The notes under the pieces are model-generated. The model had not been told where the DNA came from, did not search any database, and worked only from the letters and a program-made list of their open reading frames with translations. The position numbers were made by a program, and so were the translations under genes. Positions 1 to 8,383 of a stretch of 48,512 nt of DNA are shown piece after piece (the stretch's first letter is position 1; each line of letters starts with the position of its first letter). This DNA is from an uncultured Frankineae bacterium (lineage in GTDB: Bacteria > Actinomycetota > Actinomycetes > Mycobacteriales > SCTD01), in NCBI GenBank assembly GCA_902805775.1, contig CADCUB010000027.1:1-48512 (forward strand). The letters are read 5' to 3'.

Positions 1-149
1 CGGCGCACGAGCAGGCCGGGCACGACGCCGCGCTGGCCGACCGCGCGGCCGACGCGCAGCGGGCGGAGGTCGAGCGGGCGCAGGCGCGCGCTGAGGCGGC
101 CCGCACCGAGCTGGACCGCCTGCGTCGCGAGGGCCCGTCCGGAGCCTGA
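1..149 (+). CDS. C-terminal end of an unidentified coiled-coil protein (partial)
   Basis: The window opens inside this gene. The reading frame begins at base 3 and runs 48 codons to a TGA at 147-149. The visible tail is almost only Ala, Glu, Arg, Asp, Gln and Leu (AHEQAGHDAALADR, ARTELDRLRRE), which is typical of a charged alpha-helical coiled coil, and ends in GPSGA. No domain can be named from so short a tail. It converges on dop with 145 bases between them. It is not Pup: that protein ends in Gly-Gly-Gln or Gly-Gly-Glu and would normally follow dop on the other strand. Confidence 0.6.
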   Translation, partial: AHEQAGHDAALADRAADAQRAEVERAQARAEAARTELDRLRREGPSGA

Positions 150-294
150 CCCGCCCGGTCCGCGGCCACGGCTGCAGACGGCTGTCGGCAGCGGGCCGCC
201 GGACCGGCCATCGATCATGCAGTCGGTGCACACCCGCTGAGCGCGGGCACCGGGCGACGACTGCAGAATCGGCGTACGGACCCGCCGCGACTCC

Positions 295-1824
295 TCAGCG
301 GCGGCCGGTCAGCCGGTCGACCAGCTCCACCGCCGTGGCGGAGGTCTCGAGCAGCTGCCCCACGTGGGCCTGCGTCCCGCGCAGGGGCTCGAGCGTCGGC
401 ACGCGCTGCAGCGTCTCGCGCCCGACGTCGAAGATCACCGAGTCCCACGAGGCGGCGGCGACCTCGGAGGGGTAGCGGGACATGCACGTCCCGCGGAAGT
501 AGGCCCGGGTGTCGGTCGGCGGCTCGTGCACGGCGCGGCGCACCTCCTGCTCGCTGAGCAGGCGCTGCATCCGCCCACCGGCCACCAGGCGGTTGTACAG
601 GCCCTTGTCCGGGCGGACGTCGGCGTACTGCAGGTCGACCAGGTGCAGCTTGGCGGCGTCCCAGCCCAGGCCCTCCCGCTCCCGGTAGCCCTCGAGGATC
701 GCCAGCTTCGCGACCCAGTCGAGCTCGCCCGACAGCGACATGGGGTCGGCGGCGAGCCGGTCGAGGGTCGACTCCCAGCGGACGAGCACGTCGCGGGTCT
801 GCTCGTCGGCGTCGGGGCCCAGCCGGTCCTCGACGTGCTTGCGGGCCTGCTCGAGGTACTCCATCTGCAGCTGCAGGGCGGTCATCCGCCGGCCGTCGCG
901 CAGCACGACCTGGTGGCGCAGGGTCGGGTCGTGGGAGACGGCCCGCAGCGCCGACACCGGCCCGTCGACGGTCAGGTCGATGCCGTTCTCGCTCAGCCAC
1001 CGGTCCTCGACCATCGCGAGCACGAGCGCGGTCGTGCCCACCTTGAGGTAGGTCGAGATCTCCGACAGGTTGGCGTCGCCGATGATGACGTGCAGCCGCC
1101 GGTACTTGTCGGGGTCGGCGTGCGGCTCGTCGCGGGTGTTGATGATCGGGCGCTTGAGCGTCGTCTCGAGGCCGACCTCGACCTCGAAGTAGTCGGCGCG
1201 CTGACTGAGCTGGAAGCCCTCGCCGCGACCGTCCTGGCCGATCCCGACCCGGCCGGCCCCGGTGACGACCTGCCGGCTGACGAAGAACGGCGTGAGGTGG
1301 CGGACGATGTCGGCGAACGGGGTGCGCCGGGCCATCAGGTAGTTCTCGTGCGTGCCGTACGAGGCGCCCTTGTTGTCGGTGTTGTTCTTGTAGAGCAGGA
1401 TGCGCGGGGTCCCGGGGACGGTGGCCGCGCGCTCGGCGGCCTCGGCCATCACCCGCTCTCCGGCCTTGTCCCACAGCACCGCGTCGCGCGGCCCGGTGAC
1501 CTCCGGCGCGGAGTACTCCGGATGGGCGTGGTCGACGTAGAGCCGGGCGCCGTTGGTGAGGATGACGTTGGCCAGGCCGAGCTCGTCGTCGGGCTCGCCC
1601 GCCGTGTGGTCGGACGTGCCCACCTCGAAGCCGCGCGCGTCGCGCAGCGGGTTCTCCTCCTCGAAGTCCCACCGGGTGCGGCGGTTGCGCGAGGGCCCGT
1701 CGGCCATGCCGCTGGCCCAGCCGTTGACGACCTGCGACGAGGCCACCATCGCTCCGCTCGCCGGCTCTCCGGGCACCGAGACGCCGTACTCGGTCTCGAT
1801 GCCCATGACGCGGCGGGTGGTCAT
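295..1824 (-). CDS. dop: Pup deamidase/depupylase Dop
   Basis: 509 aa, the usual size for the Dop/PafA carboxylate-amine ligase-like family. Dop deamidates the C-terminal Gln of Pup and removes Pup from tagged proteins in the actinobacterial proteasome pathway. The N-terminus MGIETEYG carries the conserved nucleotide/Mg-binding glutamates. The segment around residues 38-80 is the flexible Dop loop, which PafA lacks. The catalytic Asp lies in VDHAHPEYS (D98), the Dop form of this motif. [19 protein letters not shown] and FFVSRQ are further family signatures. The gene starts 46 bases after arc on the same strand, so the two probably form one transcript. What follows is unusual: no pup gene lies downstream within the window. 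Confidence 0.95.
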   Translation of the reverse strand: MTTRRVMGIETEYGVSVPGEPASGAMVASSQVVNGWASGMADGPSRNRRTRWDFEEENPLRDARGFEVGTSDHTAGEPDDELGLANVILTNGARLYVDHAHPEYSAPEVTGPRDAVLWDKAGERVMAEAAERAATVPGTPRILLYKNNTDNKGASYGTHENYLMARRTPFADIVRHLTPFFVSRQVVTGAGRVGIGQDGRGEGFQLSQRADYFEVEVGLETTLKRPIINTRDEPHADPDKYRRLHVIIGDANLSEISTYLKVGTTALVLAMVEDRWLSENGIDLTVDGPVSALRAVSHDPTLRHQVVLRDGRRMTALQLQMEYLEQARKHVEDRLGPDADEQTRDVLVRWESTLDRLAADPMSLSGELDWVAKLAILEGYREREGLGWDAAKLHLVDLQYADVRPDKGLYNRLVAGGRMQRLLSEQEVRRAVHEPPTDTRAYFRGTCMSRYPSEVAAASWDSVIFDVGRETLQRVPTLEPLRGTQAHVGQLLETSATAVELVDRLTGRR

Positions 1825-1870
1825 GGGCCGAGCCTAGGTCGTGACCTGCACGACCGCCCCGCTCGGCGCG

Positions 1871-3664
1871 CTAGAGGTACTGCCCGGTGTTGGAGACCGT
1901 GTCGATGGACTTGCCGCTCTCGTGGCCCTTGGCGCTGGTGACGAGCGTGCGGATGTAGACGATCCGCTCGCCCTTCTTGCCGGAGATCCGCGCCCAGTCG
2001 TCGGGGTTGGTCGTGTTGGGCAGGTCCTCGTTCTCCTTGAACTCGTCGACGCACGCCGACATCAGGTGGGACAGGCGCAGGCCCTTCCCGCCGGTCTCGA
2101 GGAAGTCCTTGATGGCCATCTTCTTGGCCCGCCCGACGATGTTCTCGATCATCGCGCCGGAGTTGAAGTCCTTGAAGTACAGGACCTCCTTGTCGCCGTT
2201 GGCGTAGGTCACCTCGAGGAAGCGGTTCTCCTCGGCCTCGGTGTAGATGCGCTCGACGACCCGCTGGATCATGCCGGCGACCGTCGCCTCCCGGTTGCCG
2301 CCGTGCTCGGCGAGGTCCTCCTCGTGCAGCGGGAGGGCGGTGACGATGTACTTGCCGAAGATGTCCTTGGCCGCCTCCGCGTCCGGACGCTCGATCTTGA
2401 TCTTCACGTCGAGCCGGCCCGGGCGCAGGATCGCCGGGTCGATCATGTCCTCGCGGTTCGAGGCGCCGATCACGACGACGTTCTCGAGCGTCTCCACGCC
2501 GTCGATCTCGCTGAGCAGCTGCGGGACGATCGTCGTCTCGACGTCGGAGCTGACTCCTGAGCCGCGGGTGCGGAAGATCGAGTCCATCTCGTCGAAGAAG
2601 ACGATGACGGGAGTGCCCTCGGAGGCCTTCTCGCGCGCCCGCTGGAAGACCAGGCGGATGTGCCGCTCGGTCTCGCCGACGTACTTGTTGAGCAGCTCCG
2701 GGCCCTTGATGTTCAGGAAGTAGGCGCGGCCGTCGGGCTTGCCGGTCACCTGGGCGACCTTCTTGGCCAGGCTGTTGGCGACCGCCTTGGCGATGAGGGT
2801 CTTGCCGCACCCGGGCGGGCCGTACAGCAGCACGCCCTTCGGCGGGCGCAGCTGGTGCTCCTTGAACAGGTCCTTGTGCAGGAACGGCAGCTCGACGGCG
2901 TCGCGGATCTGCTCGATCTGGGTGGCGAGGCCGCCGATGTCGCCGTAGTCGATGTCGGGGACCTCCTCGAGGACCAGCTCCTCGACCTCCGACTTCGGGA
3001 TGCGCTCGTAGGCGTAGCCGCTGCGGGTCTCGAGCAGCAGGGAGTCGCCGGCCTTGAGCGGGGCGTCCTTGAGCGAGTCGGCGAGCATGACCACCCGCTC
3101 GTCGTCGGTGTGGCCGATGACCAGCGCGCGGTCGCGCCGGCCGTCGGCGTCGTCGAGCAGCTCCTTGAGCATCACGACGTCGCCCTGGCGCTCGAAGGCG
3201 AGGGCCTGCACGACGTTCATCGCCTCGTTGAGCATGACCTCCTGGCCGCGCCGGAGCTCGTCCAGCGGCACGGCGGGGCTGACCGCCACGCGCAGCTTCC
3301 GGCCGCCGGAGAACACGTCGACGGTGTCGTCGTCGTGGCGGCTGAGGAACACGCCGTAGCCGCTCGGCGGCTGCGCCAGGCGCTCGACCTCCTCCTTCAG
3401 GGCGAGGATCTGCTCCCGCGCCTCACGCAGGGTGCCGACGAGGCGGTCGTTCTGGCCGTGCACTCCCGCCAGGCTCGCCTGCGCCTGCGCGAGGCCCTCC
3501 TCGAGGGCACGGACCTGGCGAGGCGAGTCGGCGAGCTTGCGCCGCAGGACGGAGACCTCCTGCTCGAGGTAGCCGACCTGTGCCTGCAGCTCGGCGACCG
3601 CCCGGTCCTTGTCTCGGGCGTCGTCGCCCGAGGCGCTGCCGCGCACTCCTGCCACGTCGCTCAC
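1871..3664 (-). CDS. arc: Proteasome-activating AAA ATPase Arc/Mpa
   Basis: About 597 aa from a GTG at 3664 (an adjacent GTG at 3667 would add one residue). Arc/Mpa forms a hexameric ring that recognises Pup, unfolds pupylated proteins and feeds them to the 20S core. Domains in order: an N-terminal coiled coil (about residues 15-75) that binds Pup; an OB-type interdomain region; and the AAA module with Walker A GPPGCGKT (Lys near 288), Walker B VFFDEMDS and a downstream GASNRED segment. The extreme C-terminus GQYL is the tail that docks into the proteasome alpha ring, so a 20S core should exist elsewhere in the genome. An ATG at 3754 would add 30 residues, but a TAGGAT promoter element lies between it and the chosen start, and the extra residues do not look like family sequence. 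Confidence 0.93.
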   Translation of the reverse strand: MSDVAGVRGSASGDDARDKDRAVAELQAQVGYLEQEVSVLRRKLADSPRQVRALEEGLAQAQASLAGVHGQNDRLVGTLREAREQILALKEEVERLAQPPSGYGVFLSRHDDDTVDVFSGGRKLRVAVSPAVPLDELRRGQEVMLNEAMNVVQALAFERQGDVVMLKELLDDADGRRDRALVIGHTDDERVVMLADSLKDAPLKAGDSLLLETRSGYAYERIPKSEVEELVLEEVPDIDYGDIGGLATQIEQIRDAVELPFLHKDLFKEHQLRPPKGVLLYGPPGCGKTLIAKAVANSLAKKVAQVTGKPDGRAYFLNIKGPELLNKYVGETERHIRLVFQRAREKASEGTPVIVFFDEMDSIFRTRGSGVSSDVETTIVPQLLSEIDGVETLENVVVIGASNREDMIDPAILRPGRLDVKIKIERPDAEAAKDIFGKYIVTALPLHEEDLAEHGGNREATVAGMIQRVVERIYTEAEENRFLEVTYANGDKEVLYFKDFNSGAMIENIVGRAKKMAIKDFLETGGKGLRLSHLMSACVDEFKENEDLPNTTNPDDWARISGKKGERIVYIRTLVTSAKGHESGKSIDTVSNTGQYL

Positions 3665-3696
3665 CACCCACCCGTGTCGGTACGTGTCCTGAGCGC

Positions 3697-3702
3697 ATCC
3701 TA
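3697..3702 (-). promoter_or_regulatory. Candidate -10 box (TAGGAT) for arc
   Basis: On the minus strand TAGGAT fits the actinobacterial -10 pattern TANNNT. It would start transcription near 3690, giving a leader of about 25 bases before the GTG at 3664. No good -35 box is visible. The TAG of this box is also the stop codon of the upstream small membrane gene. Confidence 0.35.
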
Positions 3703-3957
3703 TGTACGCAGCGCAGGCTCCCGCTGCTCGACACCACGCAGATCGACGTTCCACTCGAGGACGGACGCACCGGCGGCAGGCACGGCCGTCGGCGTCCGAC
3801 CCGCCTCGACCGTCGCCGTCGCAGCGGCGGACGGACGGGGGCGACGGTGGGCGACGGCACTGTGCAGCCGCTGGCCGACGACGATCAGGGAGAGCAGCAG
3901 GATCAGGGCGGCGGTGACGCCGACGTGGAGCAGCAGCATGTGCCGGACGAGCTGCAT
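3700..3957 (-). CDS. Small single-pass membrane protein of unknown function
   Basis: 85 aa, starting at the ATG at 3957. A clear ribosome-binding site (GGAAGGA) precedes it at a normal distance, which favours this start over one further upstream. One hydrophobic segment (about residues 8-28, [18 protein letters not shown]) follows a short N-terminus. After it come an Arg/Pro/Ala-rich stretch and a tail rich in Glu and Arg. The layout suggests a short cytoplasmic N-terminus and a tail on the other side, or the reverse. I do not recognise the family. It lies between trmI and arc on the same strand, and its TAG stop coincides with the putative arc -10 box. The good ribosome site and coherent membrane segment support a real gene. 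Confidence 0.5.
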   Translation of the reverse strand: MQLVRHMLLLHVGVTAALILLLSLIVVGQRLHSAVAHRRPRPSAAATATVEAGRTPTAVPAAGASVLEWNVDLRGVEQREPALRT

Positions 3958-4067
3958 CGGGGTCCTTCCCGGTCGGTTGCCTGGCGAGGGGCGTGGAGCC
4001 GAGGGTGAGGCAGCAACCGCGCCGGCACCCCCGCTTCGACTCACCTACCTGCTGGTGCAGCGCTCAC

Positions 4068-4084
4068 GCCACCCGTTCGGGCGA
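4068..4084 (-). promoter_or_regulatory. Palindromic motif GTTCGCCCG-NN-CGGG upstream of the small membrane gene
   Basis: Read on the minus strand this is GTTCGCCCGAACGGGTG, a variant of the recurring motif (G/C)TTC(A/G)CCCG-NN-CGGG seen at 11083, 19234, 19278 and 23842. A possible -10 (TAGGTG, 4042-4047) follows on the minus strand, which would put the motif centre near -41. Its function is inferred only from recurrence. Confidence 0.35.
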
Positions 4085-4121
4085 ACCTCGTTGAGCCGAA
4101 CGGCGCAGAGCCGCCGCACGG

Positions 4122-5191
<1,070 letters not shown>

Positions 5192-6340
5192 CTACGGCGC
5201 GACGGCCGCGGCGACGTCGGCCGTCACCAGGACCCGCAGCCCCGACCGGCCCGCCGCGGGGTCGGGGCCGTCGACCACGACGTACTCGGAGGCCGGCGTG
5301 CGGCGCATGGCCTCGAGCAGGCGCTCGCCCGTCAAGGAGGGGTCGAGCACCAGCCCGTCGGACAGGCTGCGGGCGACGCTCGCGACCGGCACCCAGGGAC
5401 GGCGCTCCTCAGGGGTGGCCAGCACGGCCGCCTCGCTGACCACCGCGCTCGGGCGCCCGGCGCTGTCGACCACGACGACCGCCCGCACGGCGGCGCTCTG
5501 CGCCTGCCGCACGGCCTCCGCCAGGGGCAGGTCGCCCGGGACGGCGAGGGCCGGCCGGGCCAGGGCGGCGACCGAGGCCCGCGGCAGGCGGGCGGTCAGC
5601 CGCGCCTGCTGCAGCGTCGCGGTCGCGCCGGCGTAGATGAACGCCGAGACCAGGCCGGCGAACAGGACGCTGCCGATCGACACCTGCCCGCGTCCGACCG
5701 CCGGCAGCACGCCGAGCAGCAGCACGGGCACCACGACCAGCGCCACGACCCGCCCGGCCCAGGCCGCGGCCCGGGTGGCGCGGTCCGGGTCGCCCGTGAT
5801 CCGCCACAGGGCCGACCGCAGCACGCGCCCACCGTCCAGGGGCAGGCCCGGCAGCAGGTTGAAGGCCGCGACCAGGCCGTTGGACCAGGCGGCGAGCGTC
5901 AGCAGCAGGTACGGCAGGGTGCCGGGGGCGAACAGGTCGCTGCCGGCCCACGCCAGGCCGGCGAGCAGCAGCGACACCAGAGGCCCGACCACGGCCACGG
6001 CGTACTCGCGGGCCGGCGTCTGCGGAGGTTCGGTGATCTCGGTCAGGCCGGCCAGGAAGGTCACCGTGATGCTGCGCACCGGCAGGCCGAACGCCCGGGC
6101 CACCACGCAGTGGCCGACCTCGTGCAGCAGGACGCTCAGGAGCAGCAGCACGGCGAACGCCCCGGCTCCGCTGTAGCCGCGGCCGGGGCCGTACCGCTCG
6201 GCGAGCAGCGGTCCGAAGCTGAACACCACGAAGGCCGCGAAGAGGAACCAGGACGGCGAGACCAGGACCGGGACGTCGAGGACGCGTCCGACCCGCACAC
6301 CCCGCAGCTGCGGCGCGGGGGCGGGGACCGGCGTCGTCAC
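5192..6340 (-). CDS. M50-family site-2 protease with CBS domains
   Basis: 382 aa from a GTG at 6340, preceded by a G-rich ribosome site. An upstream ATG at 6463 would overlap the divergent nuclease gene and add an atypical leader. It is an intramembrane zinc metalloprotease of the SpoIVFB-like branch. The HEVGH motif (H73, E74, H77) lies in a membrane helix, and the second metal site N-L-L-P-G-L-P-L-D-G-G is at 161-171. Several hydrophobic helices surround them. The C-terminal 150 residues (VRAVVVVDSAGRPSAVVSE and EYVVVDG) look like a pair of CBS domains, which usually bind adenine nucleotides. The gene lies directly upstream of trmI. The substrate cannot be inferred. Confidence 0.88.
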   Translation of the reverse strand: MTTPVPAPAPQLRGVRVGRVLDVPVLVSPSWFLFAAFVVFSFGPLLAERYGPGRGYSGAGAFAVLLLLSVLLHEVGHCVVARAFGLPVRSITVTFLAGLTEITEPPQTPAREYAVAVVGPLVSLLLAGLAWAGSDLFAPGTLPYLLLTLAAWSNGLVAAFNLLPGLPLDGGRVLRSALWRITGDPDRATRAAAWAGRVVALVVVPVLLLGVLPAVGRGQVSIGSVLFAGLVSAFIYAGATATLQQARLTARLPRASVAALARPALAVPGDLPLAEAVRQAQSAAVRAVVVVDSAGRPSAVVSEAAVLATPEERRPWVPVASVARSLSDGLVLDPSLTGERLLEAMRRTPASEYVVVDGPDPAAGRSGLRVLVTADVAAAVAP

Positions 6341-6440
6341 GGGTGCCCCCGGCCGGTGCGGGGCCGGCGCAGCGCGCACGCTCCCGGACGTGTCTGTCCA
6401 CGCACCCGCGTCGCACCCCCGATCTGTCGCAGCTCGCCCG

Positions 6441-6446
6441 TACCGT
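6441..6446 (+). promoter_or_regulatory. -10 box TACCGT of a leaderless promoter for the nuclease gene
   Basis: TACCGT is followed after 7 bases by the ATG at 6454, so transcription should begin at or beside the start codon. The same hexamer with a 6-base gap precedes starts at 19347 and 46547. No convincing -35 is visible. Confidence 0.45.
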
Positions 6447-6453
6447 TCGTCCC

Positions 6454-7350
6454 ATGAACGCACCGACCGCGCCCGTCGACCTGCCGCTGCCTGTCGTGGG
6501 GTCGCTGTCGCCGTCGCGGGCCGGTGACTTCATGACGTGCCCGCTGCTGTTCCGGTTCCGGACCATCGACCGCCTGCCGCAGGCCCCGTCGTCGGCGGCG
6601 ACGCGGGGCACGGTGGTGCACGCGGTCCTCGAGCGGCTGTACGACCTGCCCGCGGCCTCCCGGACCCTGGACGCCGCCTGCGCGCTGCTCGGTCCGGAGT
6701 GGGAGCGGCTGCGGGCCGCCGAGCCCGAGGTCGACGGCCTGTTCGCCGACGACGCCGAGCTGACGGCCTGGCTGCGGAGCGCGCGCGAGCTGCTCGCCGG
6801 CTACTTCGCCCTGGAGGACCCGACGCGGCTCGAGCCGGCCGAGCGCGAGCGCCTGGTCGAGGTCGTCCTGCCGGGCGGCCTGCGGCTGCGCGGCATCGTC
6901 GACCGGGTCGACCGCGCGCCGACGGGTGACCTGCGGGTGGTCGACTACAAGACCGGCCGGGCGCCGGGCGAGGCGTTCGAGGGCAAGGCGCTGTTCCAGA
7001 TGAAGTTCTACGCGCTGGTGCTCTGGCGCACGACCGGCACGGTGCCGCGCCTGCTCCAGCTGATGTACCTCGGCGACCGGGAGGTCCTGCGCTACTCCCC
7101 CGACGAGGCCGACCTGCTCGCCACCGAGCGCAAGCTGCTCGCCCTGTGGGACGCCGTCGAGCGCGCCACCCAGCTGCGCGAGTTCCGGCCGCGCCCGTCC
7201 AAGCTCTGCGGCTGGTGCGACCACCAGTCGCTGTGCCCGTCGTTCGGAGGCACGCCGCCCCCGTTCCCCGAGGTCGTCCCCGGCCCCGAGGTGCCCCTGC
7301 CTCACCAGCGGGCCGCAGTGCTGGCCGCTCAGGAGCGCGCGGTCGACTGA
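6454..7350 (+). CDS. RecB-family PD-(D/E)XK exonuclease with predicted Fe-S cluster
   Basis: 298 aa from the ATG at 6454. The fold is the RecB/AddB-type nuclease domain: LSPSRAGDFMTCP near the N-terminus, H56 in TVVHAVLE, D150, the DYK catalytic core (D164, K166) and Q182 in FQMKFYA. Four cysteines (C29, then C252, C255 and C261 in CGWCDHQSLC) have the spacing expected for a 4Fe-4S cluster that pins the two ends of such nucleases. It lacks a helicase domain and is a stand-alone nuclease, as in M. tuberculosis Rv2119. It is transcribed divergently from the M50/trmI group. The DNA substrate is not known from the sequence. Confidence 0.9.
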   Translation: MNAPTAPVDLPLPVVGSLSPSRAGDFMTCPLLFRFRTIDRLPQAPSSAATRGTVVHAVLERLYDLPAASRTLDAACALLGPEWERLRAAEPEVDGLFADDAELTAWLRSARELLAGYFALEDPTRLEPAERERLVEVVLPGGLRLRGIVDRVDRAPTGDLRVVDYKTGRAPGEAFEGKALFQMKFYALVLWRTTGTVPRLLQLMYLGDREVLRYSPDEADLLATERKLLALWDAVERATQLREFRPRPSKLCGWCDHQSLCPSFGGTPPPFPEVVPGPEVPLPHQRAAVLAAQERAVD

Positions 7351-7480
7351 TCCCGCCGCCCGAGCGGGCGCACGCCGCCCTGGGCACGAGCCGCTCTGCC
7401 CGCACCGCGAGGACGGTCTCAGGGTCGGCTCAGGGCAGAACACCGATGCGCCCCGTGGCGACGGGCGGCAGGGTGTCGCC

Positions 7481-8383
7481 ATGAGGATCTCGCGACTGCG
7501 CCGGCGCCCCGACCCGTCTCCCGGCCCGGCCGCCGCCGGCTCACCCGCTGTCGGTCGAGCCCCCGCCGGGACGGGGGACGCACCGTCTCGAGCGGGGACG
7601 ACCAGCGCCGTGCGGGCCGCCGACCTGCGCAAGGCCTACGGCACCGGCGACACCGCCGTCACCGCCCTGGCGGGCGTGACGGTCGCGTTCGCCTCCGGCT
7701 GCTTCCACGCGGTCATGGGCCCGTCGGGATCCGGGAAGTCGACGCTGCTGCACTGCCTGGCCGGGCTCGACAGCGCCGACAGCGGCCAGGTGCACGTCGG
7801 GGAGGCCTCGCTGGGCGGCATGAACGACAAGCAGCTGACGGCCCTGCGCCGCGACCGCGTCGGCTTCGTCTTCCAGCAGTTCAACCTGCTGCCGACCCTG
7901 ACGGCCGAGGAGAACATCCTGCTCCCGCTCGCCATCGCGGGCCGCTCGGCCGACCGGGACTGGTTCGACCAGGTCGTCTCCGCCGTCGGACTGGCCGACC
8001 GCCTCAGCCACCGCCCGACGGAGCTGTCCGGCGGCCAGCAGCAGCGGGTCGCCTGCGCGCGGGCGCTGATCACCCGTCCCGACGTGGTCTTCGCCGACGA
8101 GCCCACCGGCAACCTCGACTCCAGGAGCGGCGCGGAGGTGCTGGGCTTCCTGCAGCGCAGCGTGCGCGAGTTCGGCCAGACGGTGGTCATGGTGACGCAC
8201 GACCCGAGCGCCGCCGCGTACGCCGACCGCGTCGTCTTCCTGGCGGACGGCCTGCTCGTCGACCAGATGCAGGCTCCGACGACCGAGCGCGTGCTCGACC
8301 GGATGAAGGCCTTCGACAGCGCGGCCGAGGCGACGCCCGGCAGCGTCCGGATCGCCGGCGCCGGCGCGAGGAGGCGGGGCTAG
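7481..8383 (+). CDS. ABC transporter ATP-binding protein (MacB/LolD type)
   Basis: 300 aa. Walker A GPSGSGKST at 80-88, Q-loop FVFQQFNLLPTLTAEEN, signature LSGGQQQRVACARAL, Walker B VVFADEPTGNLDS and H-loop MVTHDP are all intact. The sequence style (HCLAGLDSADSG, TGNLDSRSGAEVL) is that of the MacB/LolD/FtsE group, whose partners are FtsX-type permeases. The first 43 residues are Pro/Ala/Arg-rich and not conserved. A start at GTG codon 44 (VRAADLRKAYG) would give a typical-length protein and is a fair alternative. The stop overlaps the GTG of the permease (TAGTG), so the two are translationally coupled. Confidence 0.92.
   Translation: MRISRLRRRPDPSPGPAAAGSPAVGRAPAGTGDAPSRAGTTSAVRAADLRKAYGTGDTAVTALAGVTVAFASGCFHAVMGPSGSGKSTLLHCLAGLDSADSGQVHVGEASLGGMNDKQLTALRRDRVGFVFQQFNLLPTLTAEENILLPLAIAGRSADRDWFDQVVSAVGLADRLSHRPTELSGGQQQRVACARALITRPDVVFADEPTGNLDSRSGAEVLGFLQRSVREFGQTVVMVTHDPSAAAYADRVVFLADGLLVDQMQAPTTERVLDRMKAFDSAAEATPGSVRIAGAGARRRG

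Noticed and set aside
150-294. Hidden pup gene downstream of dop
   Set aside because: The gap is shorter than a pup gene, and neither strand shows a frame ending in Gly-Gly-Gln/Glu.
3665-3754. Longer N-terminus of Arc starting at the ATG at 3754
   Set aside because: The extra 30 residues are Cys/Arg/Ala-rich and unlike the family. A promoter -10 box lies within them, and the coiled coil begins just after the GTG at 3664.
7357-7370. CGCCCGAGCGGGCG as another copy of the recurring motif
   Set aside because: It has only the CCCG-NN-CGGG core. That core alone should occur many times by chance at this G+C content, and the TTC flank is missing. A weak hairpin after the nuclease gene is as likely.
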